Notes: generated by a model not told the origin, from the letters alone. A stretch of DNA of 64,000 nucleotides from Kaistella sp. SH40-3 (GCF_030686865.1 NZ_JAQYUS010000001.1:372001-436000), one strand, 5' to 3'. Positions 52,129-61,546 are shown, numbered from the stretch's first letter. Program-made: numbers and translations.

Positions 52129-52620
52129 CTATTTCTTTTCTAAATTCTTTTGCATCCTTTCTACAAACTCATACGCAGCCGGACAAATCAAAGTATTTTT
52201 GATGGTCAAATTATTAATTTGATAGATTTTTTTTCGATCAGTATGTGGAAATTCCCGACAGGCTTTTGGCCGCACTTCGTAGATTGAGCAGGTATTATCA
52301 TCATTTAAAAACCAACACGGAAGAGTTTGTAAAACAAGATCCTGATCTTCATCCGTCTGAAGGAATTTATCTTCGAAATCTGCAACTTTCATTTTGAGAT
52401 GTTTGGCAATTCGCTCTACATCTTTTGATGTAAAAAGGGGGCCAGTTGTTTTGCAGCAGTTCGCACATTGCAGACAGTCGATTTTCTCAAAAACCTCATC
52501 GTGTGTTTCCTGCACGATATAATCAAGATTCTTGGGTGGTTTTTTCTTCAGGCCTTCCAGAAATTTTTTGTGTTCTTTCTGTTTTTGAAGGGCCTGAATT
52601 TTATAGAAATCTAAGTTCAT
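52129..52620 (-). CDS. YkgJ family cysteine cluster protein
   Basis: 163 residues with the YkgJ (CxxCxxCC) cluster CLQCANCC at about 55-62, a second Cys in LPCWFLNDDNTCSIYEVRPKACREFP, so eight or more cysteines suited to a zinc or Fe-S cluster. Function unknown; members occur in many bacteria. Encoded directly after the potassium channel gene (six-base gap), so the two are cotranscribed. Confidence 0.85.
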   Translation of the reverse strand: MNLDFYKIQALQKQKEHKKFLEGLKKKPPKNLDYIVQETHDEVFEKIDCLQCANCCKTTGPLFTSKDVERIAKHLKMKVADFEDKFLQTDEDQDLVLQTLPCWFLNDDNTCSIYEVRPKACREFPHTDRKKIYQINNLTIKNTLICPAAYEFVERMQKNLEKK

Positions 52621-52626
52621 AATTTG

Positions 52627-53586
52627 CTAAATGGAATAAGGAGTGTAAGAATCTATTAAATCCAGATTTAAAATTGTTTTTTTTTGACCTTTCGATGGTG
52701 CATACATCATGTTGAACTTTTGTGCAAAGATAATTTCTTTGTGATGAGATGAATAAGAAGTCCGCTGTACAACCGTATTCGAAAAAACTTCATCAAAGGC
52801 CCGAATGTGAGCAAAGATTTCTACATCCATTGTTTCAAAGTTTTCTTTCGTCAATTCAAAAAAGGGCGAACTTTCATCGATTTTATGAACCACGGTCCAG
52901 TTGAGAGAAAGCGTATTAATTTTGTTGATCTGCGTTCTTAATGTAAAGAACTTGCTTTTTAATTCGCCTTTCTCATCTGCATCTTCTATGGCACAAGTGA
53001 GGATTACCTGAGCATCTGTTAAAAGATTATTTTTAAAAGGTGCCATTCTAAACATCAAAGCAGAACTTCCTTCAAACGGAACAATCAAAGCGATTTTACT
53101 AAATTTCAAATAAGCGCGCGGGCGGGAAAATCTTCCGTAAAATAATCCTGTTGCAATGGCAAACCCCAATAATCCAAGAAACGCTTCGAAGGTTGCCAAC
53201 ATGCTGGCCAAAAAACCGACAGGTGCAATACGGCCATATCCTACAGTGGTAAATGTTTGGGAACTGAAAAAGAAAACATCGGTAAACTCATTGAAAGGCG
53301 TACTTTCATCGATGCCGGTAAGATGCTCAATCCCAATAGCATAATAAAGCAGGGCGAAAAAGATATTCGCAATTATATAACCCGTAATTAAAAGTAGAAT
53401 AAACTTCCAGGAAGGTAAATCGAGCATGGTATGATACCAACTGTATTTTTGTAAAGGATTTGATAAACCGGCTCTTCTGACGTTTGGCGTTCCGTCTTTG
53501 TGTATGAATCTACCGCTGGCATTGGAACTGAAGCCAGTGTCATCGCGAGATTCTAAATGGGAAAGTCTACTTTTTAAAATTGCCAT
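52627..53586 (-). CDS. KirBac-type inward-rectifier potassium channel
   Basis: 319 residues. Amphipathic slide helix region (SWYHTMLDLPSWKFIL, about 49-64), first transmembrane helix, pore helix with the filter TVGYG at residues 114-118, second helix (about 126-149), then a C-terminal IRK cytoplasmic beta domain from about residue 155. This is the KirBac layout with the canonical K+ filter. The window also encodes TrkA/TrkH uptake at 37429. The channel and the YkgJ protein share a transcript. Confidence 0.92.
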   Translation of the reverse strand: MAILKSRLSHLESRDDTGFSSNASGRFIHKDGTPNVRRAGLSNPLQKYSWYHTMLDLPSWKFILLLITGYIIANIFFALLYYAIGIEHLTGIDESTPFNEFTDVFFFSSQTFTTVGYGRIAPVGFLASMLATFEAFLGLLGFAIATGLFYGRFSRPRAYLKFSKIALIVPFEGSSALMFRMAPFKNNLLTDAQVILTCAIEDADEKGELKSKFFTLRTQINKINTLSLNWTVVHKIDESSPFFELTKENFETMDVEIFAHIRAFDEVFSNTVVQRTSYSSHHKEIIFAQKFNMMYAPSKGQKKTILNLDLIDSYTPYSI

Positions 53587-53642
53587 AGTGCAAAATTAGT
53601 TGAAAATGAGGAAACTGAAGTTTATTTTATGCGAAATCTGCG

Positions 53643-53749
53643 GCCGTGATAGAAGCGGTTACCCCACAGTGAACCGGCGAAACGAAGTGGAGCCGGTGAG
53701 AGAGGAGTAGGAGCGGATAGCACGAATTGTCCGCCCCAAAAAAAAACAA
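53643..53749. repeat. GC-rich hairpin-forming intergenic segment
   Basis: This part of the 211-base gap is clearly more GC-rich than its surroundings. ACCGGC (53673-53678) and GCCGGT (53692-53697) form a hairpin, and the segment GAGTAGGAGCGGATAGC followed by CCGCCCC and nine A resembles other Flavobacteriia dispersed repeats that I recall. It shares only loose similarity (CGCTCCTACTCC on the other strand) with copies A and B. Confidence 0.4.
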
Positions 53750-53785
53750 TGATTGTAGTCATAAATCAAACCTGAAAATTTTGAC

Positions 53786-53793
53786 TAATTTTG
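53786..53793 (+). promoter_or_regulatory. TAnnTTTG -7 promoter element for truncated haemoglobin
   Basis: TAATTTTG, four bases before ATG 53798. If this is the promoter, transcription would begin at or just after the start codon, giving a leaderless mRNA. Confidence 0.4.
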
Positions 53794-53797
53794 ACCT

Positions 53798-54181
53798 ATG
53801 AAAAATTTGGAAACGCGACAGGATATTGAGGATTTGGTGAATCGTTTTTATGACAAAGTTCAGAAGGATGAGACGATTGGATTCTTTTTTAATGACGTGG
53901 CAAAGGTAGATTGGTCGCACCACTTGCCGAAGATGTATTCTTTTTGGGAGACGCTTTTATTTGGACAGATTTCTTACAAAGGAAATCCCATGGCGATCCA
54001 CTTCCCTATCAATGCGCAGGTTCCGATGGAGAAATCTCATTTTCAACATTGGGTGAAATTGTGGACTGCGACTGTGGAAGAAAACTTCACGGGTGAAATG
54101 GCTGATCTGGCAATTTACAAAGCCACGAATATTGCAAATTTAATGGGTCATAAAATGGAAGTTGCCAGAAAAACCCGTTAA
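53798..54181 (+). CDS. group III truncated haemoglobin
   Basis: 127 residues of the trHb group III (Ctb-like) family: 2-on-2 globin fold with B10 Tyr18 (NRFYDKV), W50 in YSFWETLLFG, and proximal His81 in KSHFQHWVKLW followed by Phe and Trp. Binds O2 or NO at haem; group III globins are linked to nitrosative stress or microaerobic life. Convergent with the AlkD-like gene and downstream of a GC-rich repeat. Confidence 0.9.
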   Translation: MKNLETRQDIEDLVNRFYDKVQKDETIGFFFNDVAKVDWSHHLPKMYSFWETLLFGQISYKGNPMAIHFPINAQVPMEKSHFQHWVKLWTATVEENFTGEMADLAIYKATNIANLMGHKMEVARKTR

Positions 54182-54230
54182 ATGATTTTCGGCGTGGATT
54201 TCCAAAGTCAGAAATTCTAAAAGAAAGATT

Positions 54231-54944
54231 CTATTTAATTCTTCCTTTTAAATAATCCTGACGAAGATTTTCATCTAATCTTTCGATGGCATACCGAAGA
54301 GAAGTACGTGGCATTATTTGATAATGAAGATTCAGAAAATCTAAAAGTTGCTGTTCATCTTTTTTACCCATTTCGCGCAAAAGCCAGCCATTTGCTTTAT
54401 GCATTATGTCGTGTTCGTGATTTAAGTTTTTGATTGCCAGTTTTTTAAGCAAGTCAAATGAACCTTTTTTCACGTGAAACATTGTTGAAACTACGGCAAT
54501 TCTTTTGCTCCAAAGATTTTCTTCGTCCGATAAGTTGATGAGAATTGAATCATCTTGATTTTCAAAACAATAGCGTCCTAAAATTTTATAACAGGAAGTA
54601 TCGACCAAATCCCAATTGTTAATCTGTTTCTTATTTTCTAAATAAAACCCGACTATTTCTTTTTTCTCCTCGTGATTTGTCGATTTCTCAAATTTTGAAA
54701 CTAAGATAAATAATGCGCAATGCCGGTGTTCGTGAATGGGTGAAGATAAAAGTTCTCCCAATTCAGTTAATGAAATTTTATTCCAATATTCTTTAGCAAC
54801 CTTTCTTTGGTCGGGAACAGTAACGCCAATGAATTGATCACCTTCAGCATATTCGCCTTTCCCCGCTTTAAAAAATTTGGGCAGAAATTCTTTCTTTTTT
54901 ATAATGGAAAGTTCTTGTAGCGCAGATTTTATTTCATCAATCAT
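54231..54944 (-). CDS. DNA alkylation repair protein (AlkD-like)
   Basis: 237 residues of HEAT-like helical repeats: VPDQRKVAKEYW, SPIHEHRHCALFILV, NNWDLVDTSCYKILG, and HDIMHKANGWLLREMGKKD. Matches the AlkC/AlkD-type glycosylase family that removes 3-methyladenine and 7-methylguanine-type lesions. Its start codon directly follows the glutaminase stop, so they are cotranscribed. Conserved Trp/Asp (NNWDLVDTS) fits AlkD. Confidence 0.85.
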   Translation of the reverse strand: MIDEIKSALQELSIIKKKEFLPKFFKAGKGEYAEGDQFIGVTVPDQRKVAKEYWNKISLTELGELLSSPIHEHRHCALFILVSKFEKSTNHEEKKEIVGFYLENKKQINNWDLVDTSCYKILGRYCFENQDDSILINLSDEENLWSKRIAVVSTMFHVKKGSFDLLKKLAIKNLNHEHDIMHKANGWLLREMGKKDEQQLLDFLNLHYQIMPRTSLRYAIERLDENLRQDYLKGRIK

Positions 54945-55865
54945 TTAGAAAATTGTTTCGCCTGTTAGCGTGGTGAATTTTTCCAGGAACTTCATGCCAC
55001 GGTAGGAATTCCCTTTTGGATTAAGTTTCGGACTCCAAACCGCAATGCAATATTTCTGGGGTAAAATCGCAATAATTCCTCCTCCTACTCCACTTTTTCC
55101 GGGCAGACCAACAAGAAAAGAAAACTCGCCTGATTCATCATAGAAACCACAGGTCAGCAAAATCGCATTAATTCTTTTGGCTTTCAGGAAAGGTAAAACG
55201 TGGGTATTATCAGACGGTTTTCTACCGCCATTTGCAAGGTATAAAAAACTTTTACTCAACTGTTCGCAAGTCATTTCTATAGAACAAAGATGACAGTACA
55301 GATCAATAACCGCCGTAGGTCTGTTGTGAATATTGCCAAACGATTTCATAAAATTACACATAGCCGTATTTCTGAAACTGTTCTCTATTTCACTTTGAGC
55401 AACCTTTTCATTAATGAAAATCTGATCATCTTCCGCGAGATTGCGAATAAATTCGAGGAGTTTCTCTTTTGGGTTTTCGCAGATCTCCAATAAGATATCA
55501 CAAATAACGAGCGCCCCAGCATTGATGAACGGGTTTCGTGGAATTCCGTGGTCAGCCTCTAGCTGAAGCAAAGAATTAAAGGGATTTCCCGAGGGTTCCA
55601 CATCGACTCTTTTCCATAGTTTTTCACCCAATTCTTCATAAACAAATGACAGCGCAAAAACTTTAGAAATACTTTGAATGGAAAATTTCTCCCGGAAGTC
55701 GCCACATCCAAAACTATTCAGATTTAAATCGGTATAATTAACGCCAAATTTGCTTTCTTCAATGCAGGCAATTTCCGGAATGTAATCGGGAACCTTGCCT
55801 ATATTGGGCTTTGCTAAGATCTCTTCGTAAACATTTGAAATAATTCTTTGATAATCAGGTTTCAT
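54945..55865 (-). CDS. glsA: glutaminase
   Basis: 306 residues, a beta-lactamase-like glutaminase A converting glutamine to glutamate and ammonia. SxxK catalytic pair Ser65 and Lys68 (FSIQSISKVFALS), and the Tyr/Asn residues in NPFINAGALV and GVGGGIIAILP. Full length. First of a pair with the AlkD-like gene. E. coli glsA helps acid resistance; a similar role here is not shown. Confidence 0.94.
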   Translation of the reverse strand: MKPDYQRIISNVYEEILAKPNIGKVPDYIPEIACIEESKFGVNYTDLNLNSFGCGDFREKFSIQSISKVFALSFVYEELGEKLWKRVDVEPSGNPFNSLLQLEADHGIPRNPFINAGALVICDILLEICENPKEKLLEFIRNLAEDDQIFINEKVAQSEIENSFRNTAMCNFMKSFGNIHNRPTAVIDLYCHLCSIEMTCEQLSKSFLYLANGGRKPSDNTHVLPFLKAKRINAILLTCGFYDESGEFSFLVGLPGKSGVGGGIIAILPQKYCIAVWSPKLNPKGNSYRGMKFLEKFTTLTGETIF

Positions 55866-55886
55866 AAAGTTTATAGAATTAGGGTT

Positions 55887-55921
55887 AAAAAAAATGCTTA
55901 AAATTAATCAAGCATTTTTTT
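55887..55921 (-). terminator. terminator of hflX
   Basis: AAAAAATGCTT (55889-55899) pairs with AAGCATTTTTT (55910-55920) around AAAATTAATC, with T or A runs at both ends. On the minus strand it follows hflX (stop at 55945), ending before glsA. Confidence 0.8.
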
Positions 55922-55944
55922 AAAGTGCGCTATCGCCTTATATT

Positions 55945-57186
55945 TTAATCTTCGGATTTTTCTGATTCTGTTTCTTCCGCTTCCTCATCATGATACTCAA
56001 ACAAGAAGTCATTGTACGGGAATCTGGCCGTATGAATTTTCAAAACCTCTTCGTAAATCATCTTCTTCATTTCCGGGAAATTCTCTTTGTTTAAAGCAGA
56101 AATAAATACCGTCGGATATTGGGATTTTGACATCCAGGTTTTCATCCATTCATCTAGAGAAATGTTTTTTCGGGTTTCCGGAGTTAAATCGTCTTCCTCT
56201 TTTTTCTCGTAAGCAAAGGCATCAATTTTATTAAAAACCATGATCATCGGTTTTTGATGCGCATTGATTTCCATTAAAGTTTGATTTACCGAATTGATGT
56301 GATCTTCGAAACTCTCATGCGAAATATCAACAACGTGAATCAATAAATCTGCTTCCCGAACTTCGTCCAAAGTTGATTTAAAACTCTCTACCAATTGAGT
56401 CGGAAGTTTTCTAATAAACCCAACCGTGTCTGTTAATAAGAAAGGTAAATTCCCAATAACCACTTTTCTTACCGTTGTGTCTAAAGTTGCAAATAATTTA
56501 TCTTCAGCGAAAACATCAGATTTGGAAATGGCGTTCATCAAAGTAGATTTCCCCACATTGGTATAACCTACCAACGCAACACGAACCATTTTACCACGGT
56601 TCTGCCTTTGCGTCGCCATCTGTTTATCGATGGTTTTTAGTTTATCCTTTAATAACGTTATTCTGTCTCGAATAATCCTTCTGTCGGTTTCAATTTCTGT
56701 TTCTCCCGGACCACGCATTCCAATTCCCCCTTTTTGCTTATCAAGGTGAGTCCACATTTTGCTCAATCTTGGGAGTAAGTATTGATATTGAGCAAGTTCC
56801 ACCTGAGTTCTTGCGTAAGACGTTTGGGCTCTTTGGGCAAAAATATCAAGAATCAAATTGGTTCTGTCGAGGATTTTAACGTCTTCCATTTCTTTTCCAA
56901 GATTCTTCAATTGAGAAGGCGAAAGTTCATCATCAAAAATTACGGTTCCTATTCCGTTTGATTTTACATATTCTTTTATTTCCTGTGCCTTTCCACTTCC
57001 AATAAAAGTTTTAGGATCCTGTTGCGTCAATTTCTGAATGAATCTTTTGTCGACTGAGGCCCCTGCAGTTAACGCCAGGAATTCTAATTCGTCAAGATAT
57101 TCAAAGAGTTTTTCTTCACTTTGATTTTGAGTAACTAAGCCGACTAATACGGCTTTTTCGTATAAATGTTCTTTTTTGTCTAGCAT
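55945..57186 (-). CDS. hflX: GTPase HflX
   Basis: 413 residues from ATG 57186; the longer frame to 57234 has 16 more residues that run through a -7 element, so I place the start at 57186. Motifs: HflX N-domain GASVDKRFIQKLTQQDPKTFIGSGK, G1 VGYTNVGKSTLMN, G3 DTVGFI, G4 NKID. C-terminal acidic tail (DEEAEETESEKSED). Binds stalled 50S subunits and splits or rescues ribosomes under heat or antibiotic stress. Confidence 0.93.
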   Translation of the reverse strand: MLDKKEHLYEKAVLVGLVTQNQSEEKLFEYLDELEFLALTAGASVDKRFIQKLTQQDPKTFIGSGKAQEIKEYVKSNGIGTVIFDDELSPSQLKNLGKEMEDVKILDRTNLILDIFAQRAQTSYARTQVELAQYQYLLPRLSKMWTHLDKQKGGIGMRGPGETEIETDRRIIRDRITLLKDKLKTIDKQMATQRQNRGKMVRVALVGYTNVGKSTLMNAISKSDVFAEDKLFATLDTTVRKVVIGNLPFLLTDTVGFIRKLPTQLVESFKSTLDEVREADLLIHVVDISHESFEDHINSVNQTLMEINAHQKPMIMVFNKIDAFAYEKKEEDDLTPETRKNISLDEWMKTWMSKSQYPTVFISALNKENFPEMKKMIYEEVLKIHTARFPYNDFLFEYHDEEAEETESEKSED

Positions 57187-57208
57187 AAATTTCCTTTCGG
57201 CATTTGTA

Positions 57209-57216
57209 CAAAGATA
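57209..57216 (-). promoter_or_regulatory. TAnnTTTG -7 promoter element for hflX
   Basis: On the minus strand this is TATCTTTG, followed by TAC, 22 bases before ATG 57186. It supports the shorter start of hflX. Confidence 0.6.
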
Positions 57217-57286
57217 ATACTTTGATTTTACCATTAAAAAATCTCAGATAAAATAACCGGAGATTTTTATAAATATATTTTAATTT

Positions 57287-57718
57287 TTAATCCCAGTCAG
57301 CAGCCACGAACTTCATTTTATTTCCGCTTGCGTTGCTTAATGTTAAATAATGTCCTTCTATTTTATAATTGGTCATTGTTGGAAGTGCTTTCGCAAAGGC
57401 AGATTCTAAATCCATTGCTTTATCACAAAACATCATTGTACTTCCGATTTGTGAAAACTTCACCGTTCCATCTGCATTAAAATTTGCTGAACCAAACATA
57501 TTGTTACAGCCCATATTTGCAGAAAATTTTCCGGGTTCGTTTTGATCAGTTAAATTAAGATTTGCCTTGTTGCTCATCATTAGTTCTTTACTAAAATCCT
57601 GAAATTCTACTAACATCCATTCGCGTTTTGTGTTTTCAGGTACTTTGGTTTGAGCCGTACAGTTCGACAATAACAAAAGTCCGAATACAGCAATAAAGCC
57701 TATCAATAATTTTTTCAT
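57287..57718 (-). CDS. META-domain lipoprotein (HslJ-like)
   Basis: 143 residues with lipobox LLSNC (Cys20). The mature part matches the META/HslJ domain: REWMLVEFQDFSKELM, ANLNLTDQNEPGKFSANMGCNNMFGS, and QIGSTMMFCDKAMDLESAF, with the family SANMGCNN signature. Such proteins are heat-shock or stress-linked but their role is unknown. Tandem with hflX in the same direction, upstream by 53 bases. Confidence 0.85.
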   Translation of the reverse strand: MKKLLIGFIAVFGLLLLSNCTAQTKVPENTKREWMLVEFQDFSKELMMSNKANLNLTDQNEPGKFSANMGCNNMFGSANFNADGTVKFSQIGSTMMFCDKAMDLESAFAKALPTMTNYKIEGHYLTLSNASGNKMKFVAADWD

Positions 57719-57788
57719 TTTTAAAAATTTCCTTTTACATTACTATATCTGTGCCATCCATTTTTATATATTTGAATTTAATTTTATC

Positions 57789-58265
57789 ATGACAAAAGAT
57801 GTTATTTCGTTCAAAACAGTGATTTTGCAAAGTGGTGATATTAATGCTGCTTATATTGAATGTCCGTTCTCTACTGAAGAATACTTTGGTAAAAAAGGAC
57901 TGGTGAAAATTAAAGCAATCTTTGATGGTGAAGTTGAGTACCGCGGAAGTTTAGTTAAAATGAAAAGTGATTATCATACTTTGGGTTTAACTCAGGAAAT
58001 CCGGAACCAACTTGGTAAATCTTTTGGTGATAAAGTTTCTATAAAACTTTGGGAAGATAAAGAAGAAAGAACGGTAATTATTCCAGATGATGTTATACTT
58101 GTTTTTAATGAAAATTTAAAGGCAAAAGAATTATTTGATGCCATAAGTTATACGCATCGGAAAGAGTATATTCGCTGGATTGTAGAGGCGAAAAAACCAG
58201 AAACCCGAGAAAAAAGAAAAGTAAAAATGATTGAACTGATCTTAGCAAGAAAAAAAGGAATTTAA
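57789..58265 (+). CDS. DUF1905/YdeI-type protein
   Basis: 158 residues. N-terminal DUF1905 beta-barrel region (about 10-95, with VKIKAIFDGEVEYRGSLVKM and LTQEIRNQLGKSFGDKVSI) and a C-terminal YdeI/OmpD-associated helical part (SYTHRKEYIRWIVEAKKPETREKR). The combination is a common bacterial protein of unknown role, sometimes called bacteriocin-protection-like. Its stop overlaps the GNAT start (TAATG). Confidence 0.85.
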   Translation: MTKDVISFKTVILQSGDINAAYIECPFSTEEYFGKKGLVKIKAIFDGEVEYRGSLVKMKSDYHTLGLTQEIRNQLGKSFGDKVSIKLWEDKEERTVIIPDDVILVFNENLKAKELFDAISYTHRKEYIRWIVEAKKPETREKRKVKMIELILARKKGI

Positions 58266-58789
58266 TGAAAGAAACAAAAAGACTTGAAACAGAACGACTT
58301 ATTCTAAACCTGGTAAAAACACAAGATGCTGCATTTATTCTGGAACTTTATACCTCACCGAACTTCATCAAATTTATTGGCGACCGGAATCTGCGCACTG
58401 TTGACAATGCCGAAAATTACATTAAAGAGAAATTTCTACCTCATGTAGAAAAACATGGATTTGGAAGTTTCGTAATTATACGGAAATCCGATAATAAAAA
58501 GATCGGTAATATTGGAATTTATGTGCGTGATGGTTTAAATGTTCCAGATATCGGCTTTTCTTTTCTACCTGAATTTGAAAGAAAAGGCTATGGTTATGAA
58601 GCATCAAAAAAATTAATGGAAGTTGCCTTTTCGGAATTTGGTTTAAAAAAGATTTCTGCAATTACCACCCAAGAAAATATCGCTTCCCAAAAACTCATCG
58701 AAAAACTTGGCCTGAAATACCATTCTACTGTTCACCTTCCTGATGATCCGGAAGATTTGTCGTATTATGAAACCGATCATATTGTTTAA
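58265..58789 (+). CDS. GNAT family N-acetyltransferase (RimJ/RimL-like)
   Basis: 174 residues. ETERLILNLVKTQDAAFILEL at the N-terminus, FIKFIGDRNLRTVDNAENYI, then the acetyl-CoA-binding GFSFLPEFERKGYGYEASKKLM (R/Q-x-x-G-x-G/A) and QENIASQKLIEKLGL. Acetylates an amine; target unknown. Overlaps the upstream gene by one base and is followed by a terminator at 58795-58821. Confidence 0.9.
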   Translation: MKETKRLETERLILNLVKTQDAAFILELYTSPNFIKFIGDRNLRTVDNAENYIKEKFLPHVEKHGFGSFVIIRKSDNKKIGNIGIYVRDGLNVPDIGFSFLPEFERKGYGYEASKKLMEVAFSEFGLKKISAITTQENIASQKLIEKLGLKYHSTVHLPDDPEDLSYYETDHIV

Positions 58790-58794
58790 AAATA

Positions 58795-58821
58795 AAGGAC
58801 ACCTCTTTTGAAGGTGTCCTT
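58795..58821. terminator. bidirectional terminator between GNAT and hemE
   Basis: AAGGACACCT (58795-58804) pairs with AGGTGTCCTT (58812-58821) around CTTTTGA. It lies between the convergent GNAT and hemE genes. Confidence 0.8.
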
Positions 58822-58841
58822 ATTATATGTATAAAAACCTT

Positions 58842-59870
58842 TTAGTTCGGTTTCCAGTCCACTACCGCTCTAATAAATGCTTCTGCATTTTCTAACGGAA
58901 TATTTGGTAAAATCCCGTGTCCAAGATTGGCGATGTAACGGTCTTTCCCGAAACGGTTGATCATTTCTGTTACCATTTTCGTGATGGTTTCTGGTGAAGA
59001 GTTTAATCGGTTAGGATCAAAATTCCCCTGTAAAGTCATCGTATGATTGGTTAGTGTTCTTGCTAATTCTGGAGTAATTGTCCAGTCAACACCCAAAGCA
59101 GAAACTTTAGATAAAGTCATTTCTTCCAAAGCGAACCAACATCCTTTACCAAAAACTACAACGTGAGTTAATGGACTTAGGGCTTCTACAATCTGGTTGA
59201 TATAAGGCCAGGAGAAAATCTGGTAATCTTCCGGTGACAACGATCCGCCCCAAGAATCAAATACCTGAACAGCCGAAACACCTTTCTCTACTTTTCTTTT
59301 CAGATACGCGATCGTAGTATCGGTGATTTTCTTTAATAATAAATGGGCTGCTTCCGGATTTCTGAAACAGAAACTTTTAGCAACATCCCACGCTTTAGAA
59401 CCTTTACCTTCGATGCAGTAGCAAAGGATTGTCCATGGTGAACCAGCAAAACCAATTAATGGAATATCATTGTCTAGTTTAATCAAAGTCAATTCGATAG
59501 CATCAAAAACGTATCCTAAGGTTTCATTAACATCAGGAACTTCGATATTTTGAACATCTTCTAAAGTACGGATTGGTTTTTCTAACCAAGGACCAACTCC
59601 TTCTCTCATCTCGAAATCCATTCCCATCGCTTGGGGAACAACTAAGATATCCGAGAACAAAATCGCGGCATCCAAAGGATATCTGCGAATCGGCATCATG
59701 GTAATTTCCGACGCTAATTCTGGCGTACGGCATCTGGTGAAGAAATCATATTCATCACGCATTGCACGGAATTCAGGCAAAAATCTTCCTGCCTGTCTCA
59801 TCATCCAAACCGGCGGACGTTCTACTGTTTCGCCTCTTAATGCCTTTAAATATAAATCGTTTTTAATCAT
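58842..59870 (-). CDS. hemE: uroporphyrinogen decarboxylase
   Basis: 342 residues, removes four carboxyl groups from uroporphyrinogen III to give coproporphyrinogen III. Signature [19 protein letters not shown] near residues 19-37, with Arg25 and Arg29 contacting the substrate, and later GNFDPNRL and [13 protein letters not shown]. Last gene of the hemA-hemC-hemD-hemE operon, 32 bases after hemD. Confidence 0.96.
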   Translation of the reverse strand: MIKNDLYLKALRGETVERPPVWMMRQAGRFLPEFRAMRDEYDFFTRCRTPELASEITMMPIRRYPLDAAILFSDILVVPQAMGMDFEMREGVGPWLEKPIRTLEDVQNIEVPDVNETLGYVFDAIELTLIKLDNDIPLIGFAGSPWTILCYCIEGKGSKAWDVAKSFCFRNPEAAHLLLKKITDTTIAYLKRKVEKGVSAVQVFDSWGGSLSPEDYQIFSWPYINQIVEALSPLTHVVVFGKGCWFALEEMTLSKVSALGVDWTITPELARTLTNHTMTLQGNFDPNRLNSSPETITKMVTEMINRFGKDRYIANLGHGILPNIPLENAEAFIRAVVDWKPN

Positions 59871-59902
59871 AATCTTTAAATAAAATCAGAAACCGAAGTT
59901 TC

Positions 59903-60592
59903 TTAATGGCAGTTTAGGGCTGCTCCTTCTTTTTTTATCAATTTAAGCAAAGCACTTAGATCATTGTCTTTGCCCGTAAATACTTGCTGGGTGGTATGTT
60001 TTTTAACTTCTGCTTCAGTCGTTTCGCCAATGGCGTAGATTTGCTGAAAATCTAATTTATTATTCTTAACGAAACTGCGAACGCCACTCGGGGAGAAAAA
60101 CGCAATTGAGTCGTAATTCTTTTCCAGTTTAGGATACAACAATTCAGTTTCATAAACAACTACTTTCTTGTAAGCGATATTTTGCAACGGTAATTTTTCC
60201 TGAAGAATATCTAAAGCCAGATTTCCACAAAAGTGAAGAAACTTTTCTTTTCCACAATTGTCTACAATAAATTCTGAAAGTTCTTTTGCGTTTTTTTTGG
60301 TTTTAAAAACTCCAAAACCATATTTCCGCAAGTGTGCTTTGGTTTTCTTTCCGACACAATAAATTTTGTTAAAATTTTTGTCCGCAAAGTTTTCATGCGG
60401 TTTAAAACCATTTTTGAAAAATGACTCTACTCCATTTACACTGGTAAAAACCAAAGATTTATTTCCCAACGAGAATGGTGCAACGTCAAGAAGATTGATC
60501 TTGATAACCTCTAAGTAATCAGTTGAAAATTCCGCTCCAATAATTTTAGAAACTTCTTTTTCATCCAATTTTTTTGTAAACAGAATATTCAT
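59903..60592 (-). CDS. hemD: uroporphyrinogen-III synthase
   Basis: 229 residues. HemD sequences diverge strongly but the two-lobe pattern is visible: LVFTSVNGVESFF in the first lobe and IAFFSPSGVRSFVKN in the second, with YCVGKKTKAHLRKYG and YAIGETTEAEVKK between. Cyclises hydroxymethylbilane with ring-D inversion. Sits between hemC and hemE on the same strand. Confidence 0.88.
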   Translation of the reverse strand: MNILFTKKLDEKEVSKIIGAEFSTDYLEVIKINLLDVAPFSLGNKSLVFTSVNGVESFFKNGFKPHENFADKNFNKIYCVGKKTKAHLRKYGFGVFKTKKNAKELSEFIVDNCGKEKFLHFCGNLALDILQEKLPLQNIAYKKVVVYETELLYPKLEKNYDSIAFFSPSGVRSFVKNNKLDFQQIYAIGETTEAEVKKHTTQQVFTGKDNDLSALLKLIKKEGAALNCH

Positions 60593-60631
60593 TAAAAATA
60601 TTTATCAATAATTAAAATACTGTTGCGTATT

Positions 60632-61546
60632 TTATTGCAAATGCAATTTAATCTCGTGCATCAACTCTTTTCCACCGGCTTCTAAAATTATTTGAGCCAT
60701 TTTCTGACCAAAATTTTCTACTTCATTCCAGGTAAAAACCTCATCGATTTCCAGGCAGTTTTTTCCATCTAGGGAACATAACCGTCCAATGAAGCGAACT
60801 TCACTTTTATCATTAATTTCTGCAAAAGCGCCAATTGGTGCAGTACAGCCGCCTTCAAGAGTTCTTAAGAAATTTCTTTCAATATCAATACAAATCTGAG
60901 TTTCGCGATGGTTTACGTCTTTGAAAAGTTCTTTAATTTCATGATCGTCACTTCTTCCACAAACTGCAACAACTCCTTGGGCCGGCGCCGAAATCATCAT
61001 CGTAAGAAACTCATAATCAATAGGCAAGCCCATTCTTTCAATTGCTGCCAATGAAAATAAAGTCGCATCAAATTCCTGATCTTCTAATTTTTGAAGGCGT
61101 GTTTGCACATTTCCACGGATATCAAAAAATTCTGTTTCCGGATAATGTTTTGCCCAAAAAGCGCGACGTCTTAAACTGCTGGTCGCAATTTTCAGTTCGT
61201 GCAATTCTTTATCGTGGGAAGTAGATTTTCTTACCAACACATCTTGCGGATAATCACGTTTTAGAACAGCGATAATCTCTAGGTTTGCAGGCAATTGAGT
61301 TGGTATATCTTTTAAAGAATGAACAGCGATATCAACTTCTTTATTAAGTAAAGCGATATCTAAATCTTTGGTGAAAACTCCGGTAATACCCATGGCATAA
61401 AGAGGTTCCGTCAAATTTTTATCTCCTGTTGAAACAATTGGAGTAATATCGGTTTTGTAATTATTGTTTTGCAAATTACGGGCAACTTCCCTCGCTTGCC
61501 ACAATGCCAGCGGAGAGTTTCGTGTACCAATTTTAATGCTTCTCAT
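60632..61546 (-). CDS. hemC: hydroxymethylbilane synthase
   Basis: 304 residues, polymerises four porphobilinogens. N-terminal IGTRNSPLALWQA, catalytic Asp80 in VHSLKD, IRGNVQTRLQKLE, and Cys234 (LEGGCTAPIGAFA) that carries the dipyrromethane cofactor. Overlaps hemA by 14 bases, so translation is coupled. Confidence 0.96.
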   Translation of the reverse strand: MRSIKIGTRNSPLALWQAREVARNLQNNNYKTDITPIVSTGDKNLTEPLYAMGITGVFTKDLDIALLNKEVDIAVHSLKDIPTQLPANLEIIAVLKRDYPQDVLVRKSTSHDKELHELKIATSSLRRRAFWAKHYPETEFFDIRGNVQTRLQKLEDQEFDATLFSLAAIERMGLPIDYEFLTMMISAPAQGVVAVCGRSDDHEIKELFKDVNHRETQICIDIERNFLRTLEGGCTAPIGAFAEINDKSEVRFIGRLCSLDGKNCLEIDEVFTWNEVENFGQKMAQIILEAGGKELMHEIKLHLQ

